A DNA stretch of 64,000 bases from Bradyrhizobium niftali (GTDB taxonomy: Bacteria > Pseudomonadota > Alphaproteobacteria > Rhizobiales > Xanthobacteraceae), in NCBI RefSeq assembly GCF_004571025.1, contig NZ_SPQT01000007.1:186001-250000 (forward strand). The letters are read 5' to 3'. Positions 44,944 to 54,051 of the stretch are shown one piece after another; the stretch's first letter is position 1, and the number at the start of each line of letters is the position of its first letter. The position numbers and the translations under genes are program-made. The notes below the pieces were generated by a model that saw only the letters and a list, made by a program, of their open reading frames with translations, made no database searches and had not been told where the DNA came from.

Positions 44944-47553
44944 ATGTTCAGATTTACGCTGTTCTCGGCTTCGTGCTGGCTTGCTTTGCATTGGGCAGCC
45001 ATCGCGGCGCCCGTGTACGATCGCCCGGTTCTGGTCATCGAGCCTGGTATGCATACAGCTCCGGTTAAAGATGTCGCGGTCAGTGGCAAGCGGCCTTTTT
45101 TTGTGACGGCGGCGCATGACAAGACAGTGCGATTCTGGTCTACGGAAAATGGTGAGTTGTTACGAACAATCCGCATGCCGGCCGGCCTGGGACACGTAGG
45201 GGAATTGTCTTCGATTGCGATCAATCCGGCTGACGGATTGGTTGCGGTTGGCGGATTTGGTGATTTCGATGGCCGCACGCCAGACACCGGCAGCCTATTC
45301 ATGATCAACGGAGAGAGTGGTGCGATCGAGAAGCGCTTGCTGAACATTCCGAAAACCGTCGTTCAGTCAGCATTTTCGCCCGACGGCCGGTATCTGGCAG
45401 CAAGCCTAGCGGAGGGAGGCGTTCTCATCTTCGCCCAAGCAACTGACTGGGGGCGTCAAGCAGCGGACTTTGAATATGGCCGCGGCGGCGTGTATGGGCT
45501 TGCGTTCGCGCCGGACGGTAGATCGCTGGCGACAGCGTCTGACGATGGGATGGTTCGGCTCTATGAGATTGGCCAAAGATTCACTCCTGTGTTTCGCTAT
45601 GCGAGCGGGCATCAGCTTTCTCGCATAGCATTCAGCCCTAATGGTGAAGTTCTCGCAGTCGGCTACGACGACGCCCCGCGGGTGCTGTTGCTAAATGCGC
45701 ATACGCTTGAGCCTTTGGGACAACCTGATCTTGAAGGCCTAAGCAACGGCTCCTTGAATTATGTCGCATGGTCACCAGATGGGCATACCCTGTACGCGGG
45801 TGGTCGATATCAGGACGAGGGACGCAATCGGGTTATCCTAGCATGGGATGAGGACGGGCACGGAAGGAGGCGTGCGCTTCGCGCACAGTGCAGTAACGTA
45901 GATATGGCGCCAACGGCTCTCACTACTCTTCAGGATGGACGGCTTCTAGTCGTCAAGGGTGCGCCCTGCTTTGCGATGTTACAGCCACGAGGTGAGATCG
46001 AGTGGCAGAAAGCGGCGCCCGGCGGGGACTTTCGGGCGCCGCCTTCACCTCGCGGGGTCTACCGAAATGACACCTTTCGCGTTTCGCGGGATGGCATGAT
46101 TGTCGATTTCGACTTTCAACAGGGTGGCGTTCCCCTTCGCTTCGACCTGGCGAAGCTAGCGCTTGTCTCACAGCCAAGCGCTGATGGAGCCACAGAAGCG
46201 CCGCCTCTGCAGCCAGACGTCGACGTTCCGCTCACGTACGGCGATCGGCTGCTGGTGGTCGCAGCGGGTCCATCCGGGCGTTCCGTCGCAGGAACGGACT
46301 TCGAATTGATGGCGCTGGATGCAAACGGCGCGCTCTTATGGGAAAGCGTCGCTGCCGGCCCTGTATGGGGAGCCCAGATAACCGCCGACGGACAAATCGT
46401 AGTTGCCGCTTACGGCGACGGTACGATCCGATGGCGGCGGATAGCGGACGGCCATGAGATCATGGCGCTCTTCGTTATGAACAATCTGGACGTTGTGAAG
46501 GATCAAGTCGAGTGGGTTGCCTGGACACCGGAAGGTTTCTTTCAGGCGACGCCGGGAGCGCGCGGCCTCGTTCAATGGCACGTGAGCCGCGGCGCTGCCG
46601 CGGTAGCCACGACCAAGAGGCTTTCCGACTTCCCCGACTTTGAAAACCCTGATGCCCTACGGATTTCCGTCCGAGAGAAAGAACCGACCCGAGCGCCGAG
46701 CGTTGAGGCAGTTCTTAAAGGGCGCCGTCAGGCAAAGGAAGGGACGGGTTCGACTAACTGCCCTGGCCCACATTTGCATATTGCCGCGATCGGCATAGAT
46801 GACTTCAAGTCTGTCAAAGACGATAGCACATTGAACTATGCAAGCTCGGATGCGGTCGCCCTTGCAACGGAGCTCCAGCGTACTCAACAAGGCTGCACCG
46901 AGGGCCCTTCCGGGAGCCTATACGCAGCAGCGACCCTCGAGTTCATTTTACTTAACAAAGACGCCACCAAGGAAAGTATCTACCAAAACCTGGATGCGCT
47001 CACCCAGAGGCTCGATGGAAGCAGCGGGCAAGACACGGTAATCGTATTCTACTCGGGACACGGAGAGGTCATTGGGAACGAGTTCTTCTTTGCAACCTAT
47101 GGCACGAAGGCAACAAACGACGCGTCGCTGAAGGCCACAGCCTTGCGAGCGCGAGAGCTCCAGAGCGAACTGGCCCAAATCAAGACGAAAGCGAAACTAT
47201 TGATATTTCTCGATGCTTGTCATGCCGGCGCTGCCATACAAGGAACGATGGAGCTTGCGGTCGACAATGATTTGCTTAAGCGGTCCGCCGTACCACCCAA
47301 TACTTTTATCATGACGTCGTCTTCGAAAACTGAAACGTCGTGGGAAGACAGAAGTCTAGGACATGGTTTTTTCACAGCGGCTCTTCTAGAGGTTCTTAAT
47401 GGAAAAGCGCCGCACGATGGCAACGTGATCTTCTCGACAGAACTCGCCCACTACGTTCACGGACGAGTCGCTCAGTTGACAACCGGCGGGAATCCACAGC
47501 ATCCGGATTTTGTGATGAATGGAGAATTGCCGATATTTTCGATTCGCCCGTAG
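44944..47553 (+). CDS. Exported WD40-repeat protein with C-terminal caspase (C14) domain
   Basis: An 869-residue protein. An N-terminal signal (MFRFTLFSASCWLALHWAAIAAP) is followed by WD40-type beta-propeller repeats from about residue 35 to ~560. Examples are AHDKTVRFWSTENGELLRTI, FSPDGRYLAASLAEGGVLIF, FAPDGRSLATASDDGMVRLYE and AWSPDGHTLYAGG. A caspase-like peptidase domain covers about 610-860, with the catalytic dyad H706 (FYSGHGE) and C759 (FLDACHAGA). Bacterial caspase homologues of this kind cut after basic residues or Asp; specificity here is unknown. The signal peptide suggests action in the periplasm or outside the cell, with the propeller as sensor or scaffold. Confidence 0.9.
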   Translation: MFRFTLFSASCWLALHWAAIAAPVYDRPVLVIEPGMHTAPVKDVAVSGKRPFFVTAAHDKTVRFWSTENGELLRTIRMPAGLGHVGELSSIAINPADGLVAVGGFGDFDGRTPDTGSLFMINGESGAIEKRLLNIPKTVVQSAFSPDGRYLAASLAEGGVLIFAQATDWGRQAADFEYGRGGVYGLAFAPDGRSLATASDDGMVRLYEIGQRFTPVFRYASGHQLSRIAFSPNGEVLAVGYDDAPRVLLLNAHTLEPLGQPDLEGLSNGSLNYVAWSPDGHTLYAGGRYQDEGRNRVILAWDEDGHGRRRALRAQCSNVDMAPTALTTLQDGRLLVVKGAPCFAMLQPRGEIEWQKAAPGGDFRAPPSPRGVYRNDTFRVSRDGMIVDFDFQQGGVPLRFDLAKLALVSQPSADGATEAPPLQPDVDVPLTYGDRLLVVAAGPSGRSVAGTDFELMALDANGALLWESVAAGPVWGAQITADGQIVVAAYGDGTIRWRRIADGHEIMALFVMNNLDVVKDQVEWVAWTPEGFFQATPGARGLVQWHVSRGAAAVATTKRLSDFPDFENPDALRISVREKEPTRAPSVEAVLKGRRQAKEGTGSTNCPGPHLHIAAIGIDDFKSVKDDSTLNYASSDAVALATELQRTQQGCTEGPSGSLYAAATLEFILLNKDATKESIYQNLDALTQRLDGSSGQDTVIVFYSGHGEVIGNEFFFATYGTKATNDASLKATALRARELQSELAQIKTKAKLLIFLDACHAGAAIQGTMELAVDNDLLKRSAVPPNTFIMTSSSKTETSWEDRSLGHGFFTAALLEVLNGKAPHDGNVIFSTELAHYVHGRVAQLTTGGNPQHPDFVMNGELPIFSIRP

Positions 47554-47641
47554 TCGATAAGCCTCTTAACGGTATTTGCATTTCGCTGGTCGAACGTCGT
47601 GTGCCTCGCCCGGACTCAACGCCAGCCGAATGCATGGTGGC

Positions 47642-47803
47642 CGAGAGACCTATGGCACCGACCATCTCGACCTGGCGCTGGCCGTCGGTTATCTCTCAAA
47701 GCTTCTGCGCAACGGCATGGTGGTCAGCCATCTGGCCAAACACTTTCGAGAGTTGCTGTTTGAGTTCCAGCGGAGCACGGAGGTCGAGGCGAGCGCTGCC
47801 TAA
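47642..47803 (+). pseudogene. C-terminal remnant of a RepB/ParB-like partition protein
   Basis: The frame ending at 47803 encodes DLALAVGYLSKLLRNGMVVSHLAKHFRELLFEFQ, which resembles the C-terminal region of RepB-like ParB proteins of Rhizobiales, where the pattern is LxxAxxYLxKLLxNxRVVRYLxxHxxEILxEFQ. The N-terminal nuclease and DNA-binding parts are absent, and nothing upstream continues the protein. It looks like the tail of a gene lost by deletion. Confidence 0.5.
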
Positions 47804-47995
47804 AGTGTCGGCGACGATTTAGGTCAATTTTGCAGCATTCGCGCATGCGTTGTTCCGAAAGAACGCATCCAGCGACCGAGCGCCAACCGTGTGATCGAGA
47901 AGCTCCACGCAGCGTCGCTGCGCGTATTGAAAGTTATGGCATATGTCGGCCAGTGGGCGAGCTGGCTCGAATGCCGATTGGCGGTGTTGTCGGGT

Positions 47996-48230
47996 TTAAT
48001 CGCGCGAGGTGCACTCCGGGCAGGTGTCGCCAATGCCCTCGAGCACCTCGATGATGGCCAAGGCTGCAGCCTCGGACGAGATGCCATGCGGCGGATTGCG
48101 GCCGGCGATCTCGAAGGCGCGCTCGCGCGCATGCGGATCAGCACGATCCTGCATCCAGCCGTGCTCCTCACACTCGCGGATGGCGCCGGCGTCGTTCAAG
48201 ACGGCGATCGCCCAGCCCCGCAGTGTCCGG
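47996..48230 (-). pseudogene. Small conserved protein, 5' end lost at a junction
   Basis: Reading to the TAA at 47996 gives LRGWAIAVLNDAGAIRECEEHGWMQDRADPHARERAFEIAGRNPPHGISSEAAALAIIEVLEGIGDTCPEC. From memory this resembles an ~80-residue alphaproteobacterial protein family of unknown function ending in a CPxC pair. There is no proper start codon in frame; at about 48230 the sequence joins an SRAP fragment. It is probably a gene whose 5' end was replaced. Confidence 0.5.
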
Positions 48231-48752
48231 AAACCACACCGGCACCTTCTTGCCATCGATGGTGTTGTACTCACTGAATGAGGTGAACGGCACCAGGCAG
48301 CGATGCTCCGGATCAAGCCATCGTTTCCAGTGGGCGCTGCCGACGTTGCGGATGTTGGTCGTTCCCGAATCGGGTTCCATTCGCAGCAATTCCTTGAAGT
48401 CGACTGACGTGCCCTTGGCTTCGAGTTTTTGCGCCCGCTTCTTGGTGGCGTTCAATAACGCCTGCCGAGAGGAGGGCATGCCCCAGCGGGCCATGGTGAT
48501 CTCACGGCCGTCGGCTGCGTTGCGAACGATCGGAGCCGGGGTAGTCCGGAAAGATGCCGGGTATCGAAGGCAGGTTTCGGATAGCCGCCGCGTCTGGATC
48601 GCCGGTCCGGGTGCCGCTGCGCCCAGGCGCGGATCGCTCAGGACGGCCTCCCAATATTCCGGCGTCAACTCGTCGATCGATTCCGAAGAACTTGCCGGCC
48701 CGGACCTGCCGTCGGCCGAAAAGGCAAGCTTTTCCATTTGCTTAGGGGATGG
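48231..48752 (-). pseudogene. SRAP (YedK-like) fragment in a chimeric frame
   Basis: Between 48554 and 48231 the minus strand encodes a clear SOS-response-associated peptidase segment (APIVRNAADGREITMARWGMP, MEPDSGTTNIRNVGSAHWKRW, RCLVPFTSFSEYN). The family's essential N-terminal Met-Cys start (MCNLYS/MCGRY) is missing; instead the frame begins MPSPKQMEKLAFSADGRSG. The C-terminal third, with the active-site His, is also absent. An intact SRAP forms a covalent crosslink to abasic sites in single-stranded DNA through that Cys, so this copy cannot work. The open frame continues upstream to 49100 but runs antisense into ku there and is not real. Confidence 0.6.
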
Positions 48753-48987
48753 CATGCGCCAACTCGCGGGTCGATCGCTCACGGCCCAATCTAGAACATA
48801 AGAAGAACAAATGTCGAGTCCTGGGTAATGCGGCCGAGACAAGTTTCTTCTCCCGCTCAGGCGCGGAGCCTGCTTCCCAGAGATCTTGTGGACGGCGCCA
48901 GGAAGGGCAGAATTAGGGGCCGACCTTGTCGGAACCAGCCTCCCCTGTTCGTCTTGAGTACTACAGCCCCATCGGAGTATCGCGTTC

Positions 48988-49917
48988 ATGACTCCTCGAG
49001 CAAATTGGAAAGGCTTTTTGCGTCTGTCTCTCGTTACGTGCCCCGTGGCGTTGTTTCCGGCCACTTCGGAGAGCGAGAAGATTTCCTTCAACCAGCTCAA
49101 TCGGCAGACGGGTCACCGCATCAAATACCTTAAGGTCGACGCGGACACTGGCGACGAGGTGGCCAACGAGGACATCGTAAAAGGCTATGAGCTCGAAAAG
49201 GGCCAGTTCATCGAGGTGACGAAGGAAGAACTTGATGAGCTCGCGCTCGAATCCACCCGAACGATCGACATCGACGAGTTCGTCGAAAAGGCGGATATCG
49301 ATCCACGCTATCTGATCCGCCCCTATTATCTGCGCCCAGACGGCAAGGTCGGACACGACGCTTTCGCGGTCATTCGCGAGACCCTCAAGGAGATGAACAA
49401 GGTCGCGATTGGTCGCGTGGTCCTGACCAACCGCGAGCACATCATCGCGCTCGAGCCTTTGGAGAAAGGCCTCGTTGGCACGCTACTGCGTTACCCCTAC
49501 GAGGTCCGCAACGAGGATGAATATTTTGACGAGATCCGAGACGTCAAAGTCACCAAGGATATGCTCGATCTCGCCAGGCACATCGTGAACCAGAAGGCTG
49601 GCCGCTTCGAGCCCGGGAAATTCGAGGACCAGTACGAAACCGCCTTGATCGACCTCATCAACCAGAAGCGCGCGGGCAAGCCAATTACGCCGAAGGAGCG
49701 ACCGCGCGGCGAGAACGTTGTCGACCTAATGGAGGCTCTGCGCCGAAGCGTAGGTAAGGATGCGGCAGAGACTAAGGCTCCGAAGAAGCCCGGCAAGAAG
49801 CCACGCAAAGCGGCGGCCGGACAGAAGGAAATGTTGATGCCGATCGCTGGCAAGAAGCAGGCGAAGGAGGCGGCGACCAAGAAGCCGGCCGCCAGGCCGC
49901 AGCGCAAATCCGCCTGA
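48988..49917 (+). CDS. ku: Ku protein, non-homologous end joining
   Basis: A 309-residue bacterial Ku. The core (residues ~5-250) has RANWKGFLRLSLVTCPVALFPAT, FNQLNRQTGHRIKYLKVDADTGDEV, KGYELEKGQFIEVTKEELD and VIRETLKEMNKVAIGRVVL. The C-terminal ~55 residues are rich in Lys, Ala and Pro, the basic tail common in bacterial Ku that helps DNA threading and end binding. Ku homodimers bind double-strand ends and recruit LigD; no ligD lies in this window. Bradyrhizobia often carry more than one ku gene, and this copy stands alone among gene fragments. Confidence 0.95.
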   Translation: MTPRANWKGFLRLSLVTCPVALFPATSESEKISFNQLNRQTGHRIKYLKVDADTGDEVANEDIVKGYELEKGQFIEVTKEELDELALESTRTIDIDEFVEKADIDPRYLIRPYYLRPDGKVGHDAFAVIRETLKEMNKVAIGRVVLTNREHIIALEPLEKGLVGTLLRYPYEVRNEDEYFDEIRDVKVTKDMLDLARHIVNQKAGRFEPGKFEDQYETALIDLINQKRAGKPITPKERPRGENVVDLMEALRRSVGKDAAETKAPKKPGKKPRKAAAGQKEMLMPIAGKKQAKEAATKKPAARPQRKSA

Positions 49918-49959
49918 TGGGCGATACTGAAACTACCCAGAAGCTGACCGAGCAAGTTG

Positions 49960-50199
49960 ATGGTACCGATCCTGCTGGTGATCGAAGCCACATTTCTCGA
50001 TCGGGATTCAGACATCGCACGCGACTACGGACATCTCGCCGCTGCTGAAGCGGCCGCCCTGGCGGCAACAAGCGACGTGGGGCAACTCGTCCTAACTCAC
50101 ATTTCCGCCCGCTATGCCGACGAGGAAATCTTGGCCGAGGCGGCGAAGACATTCCGGAATAGCCGGGTTACTCGGGATTTCGATCAAACCTCGATCTAG
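49960..50199 (+). pseudogene. C-terminal fragment of RNase Z-like metallo-hydrolase
   Basis: The 79-residue frame from the ATG at 49960 encodes LLVIEATFLDRDSDIARDYGHLAAAEAAALAATSDVGQLVLTHISARYADEEILAEAAKTF. This matches the last third of RNase Z/MBL proteins (EATF, HLxAxEAA, LTHxSxRY). The N-terminal HxHxDH metal site is missing, and no upstream sequence supplies it. As it stands it cannot be an active hydrolase. Confidence 0.65.
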
Positions 50200-50219
50200 G
50201 CGCGCAGGAGACAACTCCG

Positions 50220-50837
50220 ATGGCGAGGAAACTAAAGACCTACCAAACCTCGCTAGGCTTCTTCGACTTGGCGATAGCGGCGCCTTCAATGAAGGCGGCC
50301 CTAGAAGCCTGGGGCGCCGACAGCAATCTCTTTCACCAAGGCTTTGCGAAAGAAAGTGAGGATCCCGAAGTCATATCGGCGACAATGGCTGCGCCAGGCG
50401 TCGTGCTAAAGCGCCCCGTTGGGTCAAGCGGCCCCTACAAAGAGCAAGCCGAGCTGCCCACACATCTTGCCAACGAGGGCCGAGCAACAAAGGCGAAACA
50501 CAAGTCGAAAGATCACGAGCCACAAGAACACTCAAAGCGACCGAGCGACCCGAAACTCGAACGAAAGGCCGCGCTCGCTTTCAAGAAGGAGGAGCAGCGC
50601 CGCGAACGGGAAAGAGCGAGAGATGATGCTGCACGACAGAAGGAGCGAGAGCGTCGGCAGCATGCTGTCGCTAAGGCCCAGAAAGCGTTGGATGCAGCCC
50701 GTCGGGGGTACGAAAGGAACGCTACTGATTTGAAAGCACAGATTGAGTTCCTCGAAAGGAAGTCGCAAATCGAAGAAGATCGCTGGGAAAAAGAAAAGGC
50801 TCGGCTGAAGGCGACGTTACAAAAGGCGCGAGAGTGA
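50220..50837 (+). CDS. Coiled-coil protein, TolA-like composition
   Basis: A 205-residue protein. The first ~60 residues (ARKLKTYQTSLGFFDLAIAAPSMKAALEAWGADSNLFHQGFA) form a conserved globular start that I recognise from Bradyrhizobium proteins labelled cell-envelope biogenesis TolA. The rest, from ~95 on, is a long charged coiled coil rich in Lys, Arg and Glu. The ATG lies 20 bp after the RNase Z fragment. The TolA name reflects composition only; there is no membrane anchor or TolA C-terminal domain. The function is unknown. Confidence 0.75.
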   Translation: MARKLKTYQTSLGFFDLAIAAPSMKAALEAWGADSNLFHQGFAKESEDPEVISATMAAPGVVLKRPVGSSGPYKEQAELPTHLANEGRATKAKHKSKDHEPQEHSKRPSDPKLERKAALAFKKEEQRRERERARDDAARQKERERRQHAVAKAQKALDAARRGYERNATDLKAQIEFLERKSQIEEDRWEKEKARLKATLQKARE

Positions 50838-51258
50838 CTCGGCGAGCATGTGCCGTCCTGGAATGATTAGGTTGAGACTGCCGGCCGTGCTTTGGGCCAA
50901 CCGGCGTGAAGGCGCCGTTAGGAAGTGTGCTCCAGCCTTCCCAATCAATCTGCCACGGAGGACCGAAGGGGACATAAATTCGCTGGGAAAGCATATCAGC
51001 TGCTAAGCACCCGGCTAGAGCAAATGTCGGTCTAGGGTCAAACTCGGAAGTCGGCGGGTGCTTGGTAGATGGTCTGCTCTGCCACTGTGAGCGGACATCA
51101 CCGGATCCGCGGTTCAGGTCCGCGAAGGGCCACGTCCGGACATGATCAGCCATGGAGGTGCTTCACGGCGCTGGGCGCTGTGGCTGCCAAACACCCATCA
51201 CTTGGTTCTCGGAACCGGCAGGCGTAGACTGTCTCCGACCTATCTCCGGAGGCGTGCC
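50838..51258. other. Intergenic stretch before the cyclase
   Basis: No supported gene. A minus-strand frame at 50722-51153 overlaps the coiled-coil gene and shows no recognisable domain. Fragments such as GAGCGGACAT near 51104 resemble repeat pieces also seen at 54187 and 57120. Confidence 0.3.
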
Positions 51259-52980
51259 TTGGCCAGCGAGCGCGTCGAGCGTCGACTCACCGCCATTTTG
51301 GCAGCCGATGTGGCTGGCTACAGCTGGCTGACCGGTGTGGATGAAGAGGGCACGCACGTCCAACTCCAGGACCATCTACGCACCCTCGTCGATCCCAAGA
51401 TCGCCGAACACCGCGGCCGTGTTGTCAAGAACACCGGCGATGGGCTGCTGGCTGAGTTCGGCAGCGTAGTGGACGCAGTCCGCTGCGCTCTTGATGTCCA
51501 GCGCGGGATGGCCGAGCGCAATGCCGGGGTGCCAGATGAGAAGCGCATCGAATTCCGGATTGGCATCAATGTCGGCGACATCATCATCGATCGAGGTGAC
51601 ATTTTCGGCGACGGCGTGAATGTGGCGGCCCGTCTGGAGGGTCTCGCGGAACCGGGTGGGATCTGCGTTTCGGGCCGGGTGCAGGAAGATGCACGAGGCA
51701 AGCTCGGTATCGCCTTCGAGGATGTAGGCGAACAGCAGCTCAAGAACATCGCCTGGCCGGTGCGGGTCTATCGGGTGCGGCTCAGCGGCGAAGCAGCGCG
51801 GTCACGACCGGCCTTGGAGCTTCCCGACAAGCCTTCGATCGCTGTCTTGCCGTTCACCAACATGAGCGGCGATCCCGAGCAGGATTATTTCGCCGACGGC
51901 ATGACCGAGGATATTATCACAGGACTCTCTCGCGCGCGCTGGCTCTTCGTAATAGCGCGGAACTCATCCCTTGCTTACAAGGGGCGCTCGACCGACGTTA
52001 AGCAGGTCGCGCACGAACTCGGCGTGCGCTATGTGCTCGAGGGCAGCGTACGCAAGGTTGGCGAGCGCGTCAGGATCAGCGCACAGCTAGCGGAGGGAAC
52101 CTCCGGAAGACAGCTTTGGGCGAAGCGCTACGATCGCGAACTATCCGACATATTCGCCATGCAGGACGAAATCACGGAGACAATCATCGGCGCGGTCGAG
52201 CCGGAGCTCGGAAAGGTCGAGCGCCGGCGCTCGGCTGGCAAGCGTCCGGATAATCTCGACGCGTGGGATCTCTACCAGCGCGGCATGTCGCACCTTTATG
52301 AGTACACCAAGGACGACCTGCAGCGCGCGCGGCAGTATTTTACACAGGCAATCGCGATGGACCCGCAGCTCGGGCCCGCATATTCGGGGCTCGCCGAGAC
52401 CTATTACTACGAGGGTGTCTACGGCTTCGCAGAGTCCATTTCGGACAATCGCGAGAAGGCACTCGCACCCGCGCTGCGGGCAGTGGTGCTCGACGCCGAG
52501 GATGCTGGCGCGCACTGTACGTTGGGGCGTGCCTACTACATGCGCCGCGCATATGACGCTGCATTCCGGGAACTGAAGACAGCATTGGAGCTGAACCCTT
52601 CACTGGCACTCGCACATTACGGTCTGGGTGCGACGCTCGTATTCTCGGGACGCGCAGAGGAGAGCATCCCCTATCTGACAACGGCGATACGACTCAGTCC
52701 GCATGATCCAAACATGGGATCATTCCTGGTGCGACTCGCTGATGCCGCGTATTTTCTGAAGCGCTACGAGGAAGCCGCCGAATGGGCACGGCGCGCGCTG
52801 CAGCAGCCGAACTTCCAATGGTCGCGGTACACCGTACTGATCGCGGCTCTGGCCCAGCTTGGCAGGCTCGACGAGGCCAGGAACTGCATCCAACAATTGC
52901 AGGTCAAGCGTCCAAACACTTCAATAGCATTTGTGAAACCCACCTGTTCGGCGACACGGCAAATTTCGCGCACTATCTAG
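51259..52980 (+). CDS. Class III adenylate/guanylate cyclase with TPR domain, tail frameshifted
   Basis: A 573-residue protein. The N-terminal class III cyclase domain (1-~175) has the metal Asp in ILAADVAGYSWL, the second in NTGDGLLAEFG, and the transition-state region FGDGVNVAARLE. A TolB-like section follows (KPSIAVLPFTNMSGDPEQDYFADGMTEDII), then TPR repeats (about 340-560). I chose the TTG at 51259 because GGAGG lies just upstream and family members begin at (M)ASERVERRL. The family tail THLFGDTANFAHYLGGLRTAGLPD is encoded in the next frame, ending at 53012. One base seems to be missing near 52933-52936, so the printed frame ends in unrelated residues. Confidence 0.87.
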   Translation: MASERVERRLTAILAADVAGYSWLTGVDEEGTHVQLQDHLRTLVDPKIAEHRGRVVKNTGDGLLAEFGSVVDAVRCALDVQRGMAERNAGVPDEKRIEFRIGINVGDIIIDRGDIFGDGVNVAARLEGLAEPGGICVSGRVQEDARGKLGIAFEDVGEQQLKNIAWPVRVYRVRLSGEAARSRPALELPDKPSIAVLPFTNMSGDPEQDYFADGMTEDIITGLSRARWLFVIARNSSLAYKGRSTDVKQVAHELGVRYVLEGSVRKVGERVRISAQLAEGTSGRQLWAKRYDRELSDIFAMQDEITETIIGAVEPELGKVERRRSAGKRPDNLDAWDLYQRGMSHLYEYTKDDLQRARQYFTQAIAMDPQLGPAYSGLAETYYYEGVYGFAESISDNREKALAPALRAVVLDAEDAGAHCTLGRAYYMRRAYDAAFRELKTALELNPSLALAHYGLGATLVFSGRAEESIPYLTTAIRLSPHDPNMGSFLVRLADAAYFLKRYEEAAEWARRALQQPNFQWSRYTVLIAALAQLGRLDEARNCIQQLQVKRPNTSIAFVKPTCSATRQISRTI

Positions 52981-53202
52981 GTGGGCTCCGCACGGCCGGG
53001 CTGCCCGATTGAGCGCACCGCTATCGACACAGCCCGTCCTGCAATGCCTTGATTTCGTTCAAGTCGTGCGTCGTTGGAGACGCTGGGTGAACCACCTGTG
53101 GACCGCTATGTGGCTCCGCTTCCCAGAGGCACGACGCTCAGTGACAACGAGGGCACGAACTAGTCCCGCGCCATCCGATCCGCCGGTTCACGCCGGCGGG
53201 CC

Positions 53203-53451
53203 TTACCTCGGTGAGTGCAAATCGCCTTGAAGCCAGCGTCCAAGGTCCTTCGACTTCATGGGGTCTTCAAACGCGGCAAAGCTCGTAAGTACCTGATTGC
53301 AGACAGCGCATTCAAACGTTTGCAAGTCGACGCCCCTGGTGCGTGCTGGCTCGATGCTAACGAGCATCATCTGGGCCTTGCACTTCGGACAGGCGGGGCG
53401 CTCAATTGCAGCGATTGGAATGACGGACGAGAGGCGTTGAGATTGGGGCAT
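53203..53451 (-). CDS. Small zinc-ribbon-like protein
   Basis: An 82-residue protein with two CxxC pairs (CPKCKAQMML and FECAVCNQVL) spaced like a zinc ribbon. The ATG at 53451 has GAGGGA six bases upstream; an earlier ATG at 53484 does not. Proteins with this pattern are common and uncharacterised in Bradyrhizobium. It stands alone on the minus strand downstream of the cyclase gene. Confidence 0.7.
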   Translation of the reverse strand: MPQSQRLSSVIPIAAIERPACPKCKAQMMLVSIEPARTRGVDLQTFECAVCNQVLTSFAAFEDPMKSKDLGRWLQGDLHSPR

Positions 53452-53874
53452 GATGCTTCCCTCGAACAGGCGGGAGCGCAACACTCTCTGTCACCGGTAA
53501 TGCCTAGGAGGCGGAGCGGTGATTCTTTAAGTGTGCGCCTGAGGGATCTCAAACGCGAGTTAATTCGCAGATTTTTGGAAGAAATGGCAGGCGCCCGCGG
53601 AAAACCACCCCTTCGTGCTCGACCTTTCCGGTCCGAGACCAAACTGCCGACCGTTACAGACGTGCCGCTCCATTTCAAAGCGGTGAGTATCACTCTTCAG
53701 CCGGACGAGCAGAGCAGTACGCTTCCCCCCTTTGTCGGTCTGGTACGGTCGAGCAGATCCTTACCCAACTGATGCCGCCAAAAGAAAAAACCGCCCGAAG
53801 GCGGCTAGTCGTTCTCTCCGCTGAAAGGAACTTGGAAGCAACTCTACTAGCCGCTGGTGACCAAGCGAACGTTG
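53452..53874. other. Intergenic stretch with a terminator
   Basis: No clear gene. Overlapping frames at 53367-53693 (minus) and 53215-53772 (plus) have no ribosome site or known domain. The minus-strand terminator at 53781-53804 lies within it. Confidence 0.4.
53781..53804 (-). terminator. Rho-independent terminator
   Basis: On the minus strand CCGCC-TTCG-GGCGG is followed at once by TTTTTTCTTT. This is a classic stem with a stable UUCG tetraloop and a T-run. It lies about 70 bp downstream of the small gene at 53875-54051. Confidence 0.85.
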
Positions 53875-54051
53875 TCACGCAGCGAGCCAATGTCCCTTGT
53901 GAATATCGAACTTCACGGCGCCGTCGTCACGCATCTTCAACAGGAGCGATTGGCAGTCGTCCTGATGCTTTATGTTCACGCGCTTCATGATTTCGAAAGC
54001 CTTCAGAGGCCCTTCGCGAAGGGCAACTAGAATCTTTTCTCGATCAGTCAT
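53875..54051 (-). CDS. Small winged-helix-like protein
   Basis: A 58-residue protein beginning MTDREKILVALREGPLKAFEIMKRVNIKHQDDC. This pattern (short helix, helix-turn-helix, then a DGAVKFDIHKGHW wing) suggests a minimal winged helix. The ATG at 54051 follows AAGGA; the frame is open to 54243 but without coding signals. A strong terminator follows it. It may bind DNA; no target is evident. Confidence 0.65.
   Translation of the reverse strand: MTDREKILVALREGPLKAFEIMKRVNIKHQDDCQSLLLKMRDDGAVKFDIHKGHWLAA

Noticed and set aside
48753..49100. Upstream extension of the SRAP frame
   Set aside because: It runs antisense into the ku 5' end and has no SRAP-like residues; only 48231-48554 is homologous.
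50722..51153. 143-codon minus-strand frame
   Set aside because: It overlaps the coiled-coil gene antisense and lacks ribosome site and domain; the region looks like repeat debris.
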